In this document: piece after piece, positions 17,410 to 25,445 of the stretch
How the letters are laid out: each line of letters begins with the position of its first letter
Position numbering within the stretch: the first letter of the stretch is position 1
Assembly (NCBI GenBank): GCA_030747075.1
Contig: JASLLL010000017.1
Location: forward strand, 1 to 52,028
Length of the DNA stretch: 52,028 nt
Source: Gemmatimonadota bacterium
GTDB taxonomy: Bacteria > ARS69
Direction: 5' to 3'
The notes under the pieces: generated by a model
Databases searched by the model: none
Told to the model about the DNA's origin: nothing
Seen by the model: only the letters and a program-made list of their open reading frames with translations
Made by a program: the position numbers and the translations under genes

Positions 17410-20013
17410 TCAGCGGGTGATCGCCCCGGCCGCCTCGCGGGATCCTCGCGGGGGGTCCGAGTCCCAGCGGATGAGCCCCGGGAGGAACGGATGGGGCAGA
17501 TCGGCGTGCCTCGGCAGGACGCGAACGGCAAAGCCCCGCTGGCCGGTGACCGGACAGGGCACTTCGCCCGAGAACCACGCTTCGCCTGCCTCCAGAGTAC
17601 CGTCCATGATCATCCGGACACCTTCGGCACCTGCCAGTTCCCCCTGCGCGTCCACCGCGCCGTGGTAGATCTGGACGAGAAGATCCGATTCCGACAGGCC
17701 GCCCAGCGCCACGCGAGCGCGAACGCCCACCGTGGAGCCGACGGTCAGCCCCGCCGGATCACCGGTGCGAATCTCGCGGATCTCGACGGCGTCCCAGACC
17801 GATGCGACACGCTCCATCCACGCAGCCAGCTCCCGCGTGGCTCCGTTCCCGTTGCTGGCCAGTCGCGCGGACCGGTCCGCCACGGGGAAGTAGTACTGCT
17901 CCGCATACTCCCGCACCATGCGGTTGGTGTTGAACTCCGGGCAGATCCCCCGAATCGTCTCCTTCATCATGCCTATCCACTGTTCGGGGATGCCATCCCG
18001 GGACCGCTCGTAGAAGAGAGGCGCGATCTCATTCTCCAGCAGATCGTAGATGGCGCCGGACTCGATCGAATCCTGTGTGGTGGAGTCGTCGTAGACCTCG
18101 CCATTCCCGATCGACCACCCCAGCCGCTCTCCGGCGGCTTCGTCCCACCAGCCGTCGAGCACGCTCATGTTGAGCACGCCGTTGATGGATGCCTTCATGC
18201 CGCTGGTTCCGCTGGCCTCGAGCGGGCGGCGCGGAGTATTCATCCAGACATCGACTCCCTGAACGAGACGCGCGGCCACATCCATGTCGTAGTCCTCTAC
18301 AAAGACGACCCTCCCGCGAACCTCCGGCAGCCGCGAGAAGCGGACGATTTCCTGGATGAGCTTTTTCCCCGCGTCGTTGCGCGGGTGCGCCTTCCCCGCG
18401 AACACGAACTGCACAGGCCGGTCGGGATTCGTCAGGATCGCGCGCAGCCGATCGGGGTCCGCCAGCAGGAGATCCGCCCGCTTGTAGGGAGCGAACCGGC
18501 GCGCAAACCCGATCGTGAGCGCGGACGGATCGAGCACGCCCTCCGCTGCCGCGACCTCCACCGGAGTGGCATTCGCCGCGACCAGTCTCTCCCGAAGTCG
18601 AGAGCGAACCACGGAGACCAGACGCTGCCGCTGCACTTCGCGAGTGCGCCAGAGGATCTCGTCAGGAATGCGATCCACGCCGTCCCAGATCGTTCGGTCC
18701 TCCGGGTCCCGGCACCACCGGGGCCCGAGGTGGCGGTCGAACAGCTCCCGCATTTCGCGGGACACCCAGGTCTGGGAGTGAATGCCGTTGGTCACGGAAC
18801 CGATCGGCACATCTTCCTCCGGGAGCCCGGGCCACAGGAAGTTCCACATCCCGCGGGAGACCTTGCCGTGAAGCGCGCTCACCCCGTTGGCGTGACTGGC
18901 CATGCGCAACGCAAACACCGCCATGTTGAAAGGTGCGCCGGAGGCTCCCGGGTGCTCGCGACCGAGATCCATGAGTTCCTCGGAGGAGAGACCCAATGCT
19001 CCCCGCCACTCTCCGAAGACGCTCTCCATCTGTTCGGTGGAGAAGAGGTCGATGGCATCCGGAACCGGCGTATGCGTCGTGAACACCATCGAGGCGGACG
19101 CCGCGACGCGGGCCTCGGCGAAGGAGAGCCCCTCCTCCATCAGGACACGGATTCGCTCCAGGGCGAGAAACGCCGAGTGCCCTTCGTTCATGTGGCAGAC
19201 ATCCGGTGTCCTGCCAAGCGCCGCCAGCGCGCGCAACCCACCAACGCCAAGCACGAACTCCTGAAGAAGGCGGAGGTCTGCCCCCCCTCCGTAGAGATCG
19301 CTGGTAATGGCACGGAAGTCCGGGTCGTTGGTACTCAGGTTGGTGTCGAGAAGAATCAGCGGCACCCGCCCGATCTTCATCTCCCAGACGGCCACATTCA
19401 GGGTTCGTCCGTGAAGGTCCAGTTCGATGCGCAGTTCGCCTCCGGTTGCGCTCTGAGCCGGGCGAACCGGGAGGTTGTGAAAGTCATTCGCCGGATAGTT
19501 CTCCTGCTGCCACCCTTCGGAGTTCAGGTACTGTCGGAAGTACCCGCGCTGGTAGAAAAGCCCGACGCCGGTGAGCGGCAGCCCCAGATCGCTCGCGGAC
19601 TTGAGATGGTCCCCGGCGAGAATACCGAGCCCACCGGAGTAGATCGGCACGCAGGATGCCAGCCCGAACTCCGCGGAGAAGTAGCCGATCCGTGCGGGGG
19701 AGTCGGGGCGCTCCGACTTGGTGAACCAGGTCCGGTCGCTCGCAAGATAGCGCGAATGATCGCGCCAGACCTTTTCGAGATTGGCGAGGATGGCATCGTC
19801 GGTGCCGCACTCCTCCAGGCGGCACTGCGGAACGCTCCCGAGAAAGAGCACCGGATTCCGTCCGCACTGCTCCCACAGATCCCGGTCAATCATCCGGAAG
19901 AGGTCCACCGTCGCGTGGTCCCAGCTGAATCGGAGATTGCCGGCAAGCTCCCCCAGGCGTGTCAGGGATTCGGGCAGACGGGGGACCACGGGGAATGTAC
20001 GATGCGGACGCAT
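17410..20013 (-). CDS. glgP: Alpha-glucan (glycogen) phosphorylase, short GlgP type
   Basis: This 867-residue enzyme releases glucose-1-phosphate from glycogen with phosphate and PLP. It is of the type found in mycobacteria and many non-enteric bacteria: an N-terminal DUF3417 segment (about 1-110), then YFSAEFGL, YSGGLGILAGDHLKSASD and HMNEGHSAF. The PLP-binding Lys607 lies in EASGTSGMKASINGVLN. A beta-rich tail of about 110 residues follows. The ATG at 20013 has GGAAAGG five bases upstream; the longer open frame upstream overlaps the divergent lipoprotein gene and lacks family sequence. Only 40 bases separate it from that divergent gene, so they share a control region. Confidence 0.95.
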   Translation of the reverse strand: MRPHRTFPVVPRLPESLTRLGELAGNLRFSWDHATVDLFRMIDRDLWEQCGRNPVLFLGSVPQCRLEECGTDDAILANLEKVWRDHSRYLASDRTWFTKSERPDSPARIGYFSAEFGLASCVPIYSGGLGILAGDHLKSASDLGLPLTGVGLFYQRGYFRQYLNSEGWQQENYPANDFHNLPVRPAQSATGGELRIELDLHGRTLNVAVWEMKIGRVPLILLDTNLSTNDPDFRAITSDLYGGGADLRLLQEFVLGVGGLRALAALGRTPDVCHMNEGHSAFLALERIRVLMEEGLSFAEARVAASASMVFTTHTPVPDAIDLFSTEQMESVFGEWRGALGLSSEELMDLGREHPGASGAPFNMAVFALRMASHANGVSALHGKVSRGMWNFLWPGLPEEDVPIGSVTNGIHSQTWVSREMRELFDRHLGPRWCRDPEDRTIWDGVDRIPDEILWRTREVQRQRLVSVVRSRLRERLVAANATPVEVAAAEGVLDPSALTIGFARRFAPYKRADLLLADPDRLRAILTNPDRPVQFVFAGKAHPRNDAGKKLIQEIVRFSRLPEVRGRVVFVEDYDMDVAARLVQGVDVWMNTPRRPLEASGTSGMKASINGVLNMSVLDGWWDEAAGERLGWSIGNGEVYDDSTTQDSIESGAIYDLLENEIAPLFYERSRDGIPEQWIGMMKETIRGICPEFNTNRMVREYAEQYYFPVADRSARLASNGNGATRELAAWMERVASVWDAVEIREIRTGDPAGLTVGSTVGVRARVALGGLSESDLLVQIYHGAVDAQGELAGAEGVRMIMDGTLEAGEAWFSGEVPCPVTGQRGFAVRVLPRHADLPHPFLPGLIRWDSDPPRGSREAAGAITR

Positions 20014-20053
20014 GGCAACCTTTCCGGAGAACAGGAGAGAGGACCGAGGGATC

Positions 20054-21148
20054 ATGCTCGATCCGGCGAAAACCCGGCGCGGATGGTACCGGAATCCGGA
20101 CCACCCTGTCCGGGTGAATCGGCACTCCGGCCTCGTCTCTCCACCCTGCGGAGGGCTGGTTCGGCGCGTTTCTTCTCTCTTGACGGTTTTGCCCGCTCTT
20201 CTGGCCGCCTGCTCCCCTCCCGGCCCCACCGCATTCGACCCGCCCGGTGAGCCGCAGATGCTCTTCTTCGACACCTATGACGGTGCCGGACAGGTGGTCC
20301 ATCCGGATGTTGCCCGGTTCCCCGGCAACGGCCCGCTCTGGATGGCCGTCACCCCCTACCCCTGGGCCGGGGAGAAGTACGAGAACCCCTCCGTCTACCG
20401 CAGCGGGGACGGGATCGTCTGGAAGGAACCCGCGCCGGGAGTAAACCCCATCGTGGGGCGCCCCCCGTACGATCACAACTGCGATCCCGATCTGGTCGTA
20501 TCCGGAGACGAGCTCCTTCTCTTTTTTCTGGAGACTCAAAGGCGGGAGTACCGTCCCGACAGCCTTCACTTCCAGGACCTCCGCGTTGTCCGAAGCCCGG
20601 ACGGCATCGCCTGGTCGGACCCGGAGACCGTTCTGCGCTGGGATCTGGACACGGACCCGCTCTCCCTCTCTCCGGCAATCGTTCGCGTCGGGGAGAAGTG
20701 GCGGCTGTACGCGGTTCAGCCGGGTCGGCAAAGGATCATCTGGCTGCCGTCGGCGGACCTGACTCACTTCGGCGAACCCGCCGGAGAACTCACGACCGGT
20801 CTTCCCGGCATTCGCCCTTGGCACATCGATCTCTTCCCGATTGAAGGCGGATGGTGCGCGCTGCTGTGCGCAAGAAGGACGGATGCGGAGGACCCGTTCG
20901 ACCTGCACCTGTGGCTGGGGGCCAGCGTCGATCTCAATCGCTGGGCATTTCGCCCGGAACCGTTGCTCGAAAACGGGCCGGAGTTTCTGGACACCAACGC
21001 CATCTACCGATCGACGGGACTGGTGGAGGGCGGACGGCTGGCCGTCTGGTTTTCGGCTCGCACGGCGGCAGGTCGATGGTTTGTCGGGAGTGCATCGTGG
21101 GATGCCGCCCTCGTGACGAAGCTCCTGACCGCCTCTGCTGCGAGGTGA
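20054..21148 (+). CDS. Lipoprotein with a five-bladed-propeller, glycosidase-like fold
   Basis: A hydrophobic segment near residues 42-55 ends in LLAACS, a lipobox; the preceding 40 residues are unusually long for a lipoprotein signal. The body has repeated W and aromatic-acidic patterns typical of GH43/GH32-type propellers: ENPSVYRSGDGIVWKEP, NCDPDLVV, VVRSPDGIAWSDP and PWHIDLFPIEGGW. I cannot identify a full catalytic triad, so enzyme activity is uncertain. The ATG at 20054 gives 364 residues. A GTG at 20114 would shorten the N-terminus to a more normal signal and may be the true start. It is divergent from glycogen phosphorylase, which hints at glycan handling (inference). Confidence 0.7.
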   Translation: MLDPAKTRRGWYRNPDHPVRVNRHSGLVSPPCGGLVRRVSSLLTVLPALLAACSPPGPTAFDPPGEPQMLFFDTYDGAGQVVHPDVARFPGNGPLWMAVTPYPWAGEKYENPSVYRSGDGIVWKEPAPGVNPIVGRPPYDHNCDPDLVVSGDELLLFFLETQRREYRPDSLHFQDLRVVRSPDGIAWSDPETVLRWDLDTDPLSLSPAIVRVGEKWRLYAVQPGRQRIIWLPSADLTHFGEPAGELTTGLPGIRPWHIDLFPIEGGWCALLCARRTDAEDPFDLHLWLGASVDLNRWAFRPEPLLENGPEFLDTNAIYRSTGLVEGGRLAVWFSARTAAGRWFVGSASWDAALVTKLLTASAAR

Positions 21149-21314
21149 GCGATGCGAACTCCAGCTCACTCCGTCCGGTGCCGATAAGAAGAGAGTGGAC
21201 TCGCCTTCAAACCGCTGCCGATGGTGCTTGCCGGGGGCGGATGAATGGTGTATTCGGATGGACTGAGGAGCGGCTCCGGCAAGATTCGGGGCTGGAATCG
21301 CACGGGAAATCGTG

Positions 21315-21320
21315 TATCCT
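21315..21320 (+). promoter_or_regulatory. Possible -10 element (TATCCT) upstream of the rho leader
   Basis: TATCCT matches the -10 form seen at two other candidate promoters here, but the hexamer 17-18 bases upstream is a poor -35. If used, it would start the transcript just before the run of hairpins at 21346-21433. Confidence 0.3.
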
Positions 21321-21345
21321 GTATGGGAATCCAGTCCGGGAAGAT

Positions 21346-21433
21346 GGGTGAATCCCGTCGCCCGTAGACGGACCCGACAATCGGGTCGATTCCCGCTCCC
21401 GACCGGGGAGCGTCGGACGGCGAGGGGCTGTCC
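21346..21433 (+). ncRNA. Structured RNA region in the rho leader (five consecutive stem-loops)
   Basis: The 483-base gap before rho has no coding sequence I can support. Within it, five hairpins follow almost without spacing: 21346-21356 (3 bp), 21355-21371 (CCGTC/GACGG), 21371-21387 (GACCCGA/TCGGGTC, 3-base loop), 21394-21412 (CGCTCCC/GGGAGCG) and 21415-21433 (7 bp with one G-T). The first two and the second and third share end bases, so they may be alternatives. A sixth, GCGGGA/TCCCGC, is at 21561-21577. This could be a leader that controls rho or a separate small RNA. I recognise no known RNA family. Confidence 0.5.
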
Positions 21434-21631
21434 GGAGAGTGTCCCCGGTACGCCCTGAGCAAGTTCCTTGTTCCCGGCCGAGTTCCTCGCCTGCGCGTCT
21501 TGGTGCGCTCCGCGTGACGGCCTGATGAGAACGACAGGATTGATGGCAAAGCACTTCAGCGCGGGATACACTCCCGCAACGGATCACCCCTACCAGTCCG
21601 GCTCGGTCCCCGCCGATGCCGTGGAGAACTC

Positions 21632-22858
21632 TTGACCCAACCCAACTCCAACCAGCGTTCCCGCAGATCGCGTTCGCGCAGGTCGCGCTCGTCTCAGAGG
21701 GGAAACTCCCCAAAACGCTCCGGCGAGGGTTCGCCCCAGAGCGGAAACGCCGGAGGAGCCGACGGCAACCGGCGCGGCGGCAACTCCGGGAACCGACGCT
21801 CCGGGAACTCCGGCAACTCCGGGAACTCGCGCAACCCCTCCCGTTCGCGAGGGGGCATCTACGATTCGCGCGCGGCAGACGGCACGACACGCGGACAGGG
21901 GAATACCCGCCGGGGGAACGGTTCCTCCGGAGGACGCCGCCGCTCGGGAGGTGCCCGGAAACCGCGCGTCCCGATCGGCGAGATCCCGGCGCTCAAGCTC
22001 CTTCAGCAGGGCATCAGCATCGACCCGTTCGAGCGCCTCCGGATGGAGACCACGCCGGAGGAGGTCACCACCCGGGTGCTGGACCTGGTCACTCCCATCG
22101 GGCGCGGACAACGCTGCCTGATTGTCGCGCCACCCATGGCGGGAAAGACCACGCTTCTCATCAACATGGCGAACGCGATCGGCGAGAATCACCCGGACAT
22201 CAGACGGTATGTGCTCCTTGTGGACGAGCGCCCGGAAGAGGTCACACACTTCCGCAGGAACACCACCGCCGAAGTGCGCGCGGCCTCCAGTGACATGTCC
22301 ACGGGCGACCACATCCAGGTCTCCGAAGCGTGCGTCAATGAAGCGCTTGAGCATGTCCTCAAGGGCGAGGATGTCGTTCTGCTTCTGGACTCCATCACAA
22401 GACTGGCCCGCGCATACAACACCATGGTGGATTCCGGCGGGCGGACACTTTCCGGCGGGCTGGACTCTCAGACCATGCTCGTCCCGCGTCAGATCTTCGG
22501 CTCGGCCCGCAAAATCGAAGACGGGGGCAGCCTGACGATTGTCGCCACGGCACTGATTGACACGGGTTCCCGAATGGACGAAGTCATCTTTCAAGAGTTC
22601 AAGGGCACCGGGAACATGGAACTGTTCCTCTCCCGTGAACTCTTCACAAAGCGCATCTTCCCGTGCGTGGACATTGAGAAGTCCGGAACCCGGAAGGAAG
22701 AAAAGCTGGAGAACGCCGAGGCTCTCGGCCGCATCCACCTGCTTCGCCGACACATGACGGCCATGAAACCCCATGAAGCCATGAGTTTCCTGCTGGAACT
22801 GCTCTCCCGCTATCCCACGAACGAGAAACTGCTCTCCAGCATGACGGTGAAGCGCTGA
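21632..22858 (+). CDS. rho: Transcription termination factor Rho with a non-canonical N-terminus
   Basis: From about residue 110 the 408-residue protein is a clear Rho ATPase/translocase core: [17 protein letters not shown]-like TPIGRGQR, Walker A APPMAGKT (166-173), [41 protein letters not shown] and [15 protein letters not shown]. Residues 1-108 are low complexity (R, S, G, N). The usual helical N-terminal domain and the cold-shock RNA-binding domain are absent. The in-frame sequence back to the previous stop (21515-21517) does not encode them either. The start is a TTG at 21632 with GGAG five bases upstream. In the Walker A loop a Met replaces the Lys found in E. coli Rho (K181). Termination activity is likely, but RNA capture must differ. 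Confidence 0.93.
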   Translation: MTQPNSNQRSRRSRSRRSRSSQRGNSPKRSGEGSPQSGNAGGADGNRRGGNSGNRRSGNSGNSGNSRNPSRSRGGIYDSRAADGTTRGQGNTRRGNGSSGGRRRSGGARKPRVPIGEIPALKLLQQGISIDPFERLRMETTPEEVTTRVLDLVTPIGRGQRCLIVAPPMAGKTTLLINMANAIGENHPDIRRYVLLVDERPEEVTHFRRNTTAEVRAASSDMSTGDHIQVSEACVNEALEHVLKGEDVVLLLDSITRLARAYNTMVDSGGRTLSGGLDSQTMLVPRQIFGSARKIEDGGSLTIVATALIDTGSRMDEVIFQEFKGTGNMELFLSRELFTKRIFPCVDIEKSGTRKEEKLENAEALGRIHLLRRHMTAMKPHEAMSFLLELLSRYPTNEKLLSSMTVKR

Positions 22859-22864
22859 CGGAGT

Positions 22865-23173
22865 TCAGTCCCGGTAGAGCCTGGCAAGTTGAGCCGGGCC
22901 GACCCCGAGCGCGTAGGCCAGACGAAGACGCCACATGAGGAGGATGGTTCGGAAGACGCCGTTCTCCTCCCAGCGGCGACTGGAAGTCACAACCGGTTCC
23001 CGAATGCACAAGGGTGGACTCAGCCGCTTGAGGGCGCGACTCACGGCAACATCCTCCATGACCGGGATCGCGGGATACCCCCCGACTTTCGCGAAGTCAT
23101 CTCGCCGAATGAAGATGGCCTGATCTCCGGTCGCGATTCCGGAGAGTCGGGACCGCGCATTGTCGCGAAACAC
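22865..23173 (-). pseudogene. C-terminal remnant of a TIGR04283-type glycosyltransferase
   Basis: The 102 codons encode only the last third of a family-2 glycosyltransferase of the rSAM/selenodomain-associated type: RSRLSGIATGDQAIFIRRDDF, GGYPAIPVMEDVAVSRAL in pieces, then REPVVTSSRRWEENGVFRTI and WRLRLAYALGV. The N-terminal nucleotide-sugar half is missing: the match stops at about base 23150, and the 240 bases upstream hold nothing like it in any frame. I read it as a 5' deletion. It converges on rho with six bases between stops. A short functional peptide cannot be excluded but seems unlikely. Confidence 0.75.
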
Positions 23174-23413
23174 TCACCGCGGCGAGATCCCGCTGTAAGG
23201 CCCTTTCCGGGCCACGCGAGCGCGTAGGCATTGCCTGCGCAATGTTGAACGCAAACTGCGTGCCAGCGAAGTTCGGGGAGAGGGCAGAGGCTGAGCAGAC
23301 GGCGCAATCAGATCGCCGGGGGACATCCGTGGCGGAGAGTGCGGAGAGTGCGGTGCGTGAAGCGCCGTCGGTCGACATCCAGTGCCGACCGACGACGTCG
23401 TTCCGGCGAATGG
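23174..23413. other. Non-coding gap between glycosyltransferase remnant and nuclease gene
   Basis: No coding sequence is supportable. It holds the hairpin at 23366-23394, a short direct repeat (GCGGAGAGT twice near 23332-23350) and probably the deletion scar of the truncated glycosyltransferase. Confidence 0.5.
23366..23394 (-). terminator. Hairpin after the secreted nuclease gene
   Basis: CGTCGGTCG (23366-23374) pairs perfectly with CGACCGACG (23386-23394) around an 11-base loop. It lies 19 bases past the nuclease stop on the minus strand. No T-run follows. Confidence 0.6.
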
Positions 23414-25354
23414 TCAGCGGATGCGGACAATCCGTCGCACATCCGACCCGTCCGGAGTGGTGAGGCGGGCGAAGTAGATCCCGGGCGCCATCATCCGGTG
23501 GCGGGCATCGCGTCCGTCCCAGCGAACCGTGTGGTCGCCGCGACCCTCGGACTGCTTCACCAGCGTCCGCACGAGCCGCCCGGCAATGTCGTGAATCTGG
23601 AGCGAGACCGCACCCGGCTGCTCCAGCCCGTACTGAATGCCGGTGTCCGCACGGAAGGGGTTGGGAGCCACCCACACGAAACCCGCTCTCGTCGGACCGG
23701 TCTCCAGCTCCACGCCGGTTCCGTCGCCGGAGATGGTCACGGTGAAGTTCCAGACCACATCCGTAAGGCCCGTGGCGCCGGAAAGCCCCGGTTCGTCCCG
23801 CGTGGACAGCGTGAGCGAGGCTTCATAAAGCCCCCCGGGAGCGCCGGAGCCATCGAACTCCACGCTCCACAGCGCCGGACTTCCGCCCACGGTCTGCGGA
23901 ACCGACCCCGCCACCAGCGAAAAGCGCGGGTCTCCGGTAAGCGACGCGCCATCCACTTCCAGAAGCGCTTGAAGAGATCCGTAGCCGAAGTTGTGCACGA
24001 GAGCAGCCGCTTCGAGAAACGCGCCCGGAAGCTGAACGCCGAAGTCCACGCTCTCCGAAGCCGTCTCCGACCCGGCGCTCGTACTCGGACGGGCGTGCGC
24101 CACCACGGTGCCGGAAAGCGCGACCGCCTCCGCCGGGTGATCCGGGTCGTCCGAGGTGACGGTGACGGAGCCGGCGTAATCCCCCGGAGTCGTTTCGGTC
24201 AACGCGACTGCGTGCGCATTCCCCGGAACGCCCGCCGCCGCGACAAACGACCCGCCCGGCGCGGAGAACGAGCCGCCGGAAGAGAGCGAGTAGTCCAGAT
24301 CGTCCGCCGGGGGGAGGGCGGCGTTCGCCACGGCCAGATCCGCCGATGCGGACCCTCCCGTGACTGCGCGTCCCAGATTCAAAGACGACGGGACGGAGAG
24401 GACCGCCGGGATCTCCAGGTCCACATAGACCGGCAGGTGATCGGAACAATCGTGAATGGCCTGCGCGACCGCCTGCGGGACGACCCCGTTCGTCGGGGGG
24501 TCCGTCAGCGCGACATTGTAGTGCAGCCCGTCATTCCCGTGCGAGGTGTAGGTAGCCGGGAGCACATCCCAGCCCTGCCCGTCCTGGAAAGCGGGCGACA
24601 CGAGAATGATGTCGAAGCGATCATCCATGCCGCCATTCGCCCCGCCGCCGAACTGCGTGGTTCGGGGCGACTGCGTGTGGATCCACGACATCCCGGCGTT
24701 GTTATGCCAGTTCCCCGGTGACGAAATGGGATCCTGCACCACACCCGCCGTCCCCCCGCCCGTGGAGAGCATGTACTGATAGGCGGATTCCGAGCTGTAG
24801 TAGATGTTGAAGTCTCCGATCACGCAATACGTCTCCCCCGCCGGGAAGGTCTCCATGCGCGTTCGCATGGCGGTCACTTCCGCAAGACGCTTCGCCTGAT
24901 TCGACGAACCCTGGCTCGCCTTCAGATGCACGACATAGAGGCGGACATTCGCCGACGGGCTGGTCACGCCTGCCGGGCGGATCGTCCATTCGTCGATGTC
25001 GCGAAGTGCGGTCCCGACCACATAGTGGGAAATGAACTGCGCGCTGGAAGTTCGGTAGAAGATCCCGTTGTCGGTGTCGTAGCCGTTCACAAACGGGCCG
25101 GCCGCCCATTCACCCGGCTCCAGCGTATTCAGCACCTGCGAGAGATAACGATCCACCCCGCTCTGCGAGAGAATCTCCTGCACCACCAGCACATCCGGCT
25201 GGGCATCCGCGATGACGGTTCGGAAATCCGCTTCCCTGCCCGAGGAGTAGTTCAGGATGTTGAAGGTCATGAGCCGGAGCGCATCCGCCGAACCGGACAG
25301 CGCCACCGACAGGAGAACTGCGAGGACCGCAATGCGAGAATGCGTGCGAAACAT
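23414..25354 (-). CDS. Secreted endonuclease/exonuclease/phosphatase-family protein with FlgD-like tail
   Basis: The 646-residue protein has a signal peptide (1-25, ending SADA). Residues 26-335 form an EEP-fold hydrolase: LRLMTFNILNYSSG, DVLVVQEIL (catalytic Glu), VIGDFNIY (Asp-x-Asn), DDRFDIILVS and the final CSDHLPVYVDL (Asp-His). This fold cuts phosphodiesters in DNA, RNA or phospholipids. Beta-sandwich segments (about 340-540) follow. The C-terminal FlgD-like domain has IHDIAGRLVRTL, VRWDGRDA and PGIYFARL, ending RIVRIR. The ATG at 25354 has AGGA upstream. All catalytic motifs are present, so an active extracellular or surface nuclease is likely; the true substrate is open. Confidence 0.9.
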   Translation of the reverse strand: MFRTHSRIAVLAVLLSVALSGSADALRLMTFNILNYSSGREADFRTVIADAQPDVLVVQEILSQSGVDRYLSQVLNTLEPGEWAAGPFVNGYDTDNGIFYRTSSAQFISHYVVGTALRDIDEWTIRPAGVTSPSANVRLYVVHLKASQGSSNQAKRLAEVTAMRTRMETFPAGETYCVIGDFNIYYSSESAYQYMLSTGGGTAGVVQDPISSPGNWHNNAGMSWIHTQSPRTTQFGGGANGGMDDRFDIILVSPAFQDGQGWDVLPATYTSHGNDGLHYNVALTDPPTNGVVPQAVAQAIHDCSDHLPVYVDLEIPAVLSVPSSLNLGRAVTGGSASADLAVANAALPPADDLDYSLSSGGSFSAPGGSFVAAAGVPGNAHAVALTETTPGDYAGSVTVTSDDPDHPAEAVALSGTVVAHARPSTSAGSETASESVDFGVQLPGAFLEAAALVHNFGYGSLQALLEVDGASLTGDPRFSLVAGSVPQTVGGSPALWSVEFDGSGAPGGLYEASLTLSTRDEPGLSGATGLTDVVWNFTVTISGDGTGVELETGPTRAGFVWVAPNPFRADTGIQYGLEQPGAVSLQIHDIAGRLVRTLVKQSEGRGDHTVRWDGRDARHRMMAPGIYFARLTTPDGSDVRRIVRIR

Positions 25355-25379
25355 GGGCGGTTCCTGACCGGCGGGGAGG

Positions 25380-25397
25380 CACGGGTTCATACCCGTG
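25380..25397 (-). promoter_or_regulatory. Hairpin in the nuclease gene leader
   Basis: CACGGGT (25380-25386) pairs perfectly with ACCCGTG (25391-25397) around a four-base loop. It lies just upstream of the ribosome site of the nuclease gene and could tune its translation. Confidence 0.4.
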
Positions 25398-25400
25398 AGT

Positions 25401-25429
25401 GCGGTGCCGCCGGGGTGGCAGCGCACCGC
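25401..25429 (-). terminator. Hairpin after the leucine-degradation operon
   Basis: GCGGTGC (25401-25407) pairs with GCACCGC (25423-25429); TGCC/GGCA inside the loop extends it. On the minus strand it lies 16 bases after the mvaB stop. No T-run follows. Confidence 0.5.
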
Positions 25430-25433
25430 AGGT

Positions 25434-25442
25434 ATTCTACCA
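25434..25442 (-). promoter_or_regulatory. Possible extended -10 for the nuclease gene
   Basis: On the minus strand TGGTAGAAT reads as an extended -10 (TGn plus TAGAAT, 25439-25434). No -35 is evident. A start here would place the 25401-25429 hairpin at the very 5' end of the message, so the two calls compete. Confidence 0.3.
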
Positions 25443-25445
25443 CAC

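Noticed and set aside
17395-20250. Very long open frame on the plus strand opposite glycogen phosphorylase
   Set aside because: High-GC codon bias leaves the opposite strand open; its translation is His/Arg/Pro-rich and matches no family, while the minus strand encodes a complete phosphorylase.
21152-21187. Eleven-codon open frame starting two bases after the propeller lipoprotein stop, with a weak ribosome site
   Set aside because: Too short to support; the ribosome-like bases are part of the upstream gene's last codons and no stalling motif is seen.
21326-21372. Partial resemblance to a cobalamin riboswitch (GGGAA, then GGTGAATCC-like elements) in the rho leader
   Set aside because: The CCCGC-x-ACTGT core and the downstream B12 box are absent, spacing is wrong, and the downstream gene is rho.
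21777-21835. Tandem AACTCCGG-like repeats
   Set aside because: They lie in the coding sequence of Rho's low-complexity N-terminus and are explained by Gly/Asn/Ser codons, not by a CRISPR or mobile element.
23332-23350. Short direct repeat (GCGGAGAGT twice) near the glycosyltransferase remnant as a possible target-site duplication
   Set aside because: The copies are adjacent with no element between them, and no transposase or terminal repeats are present.
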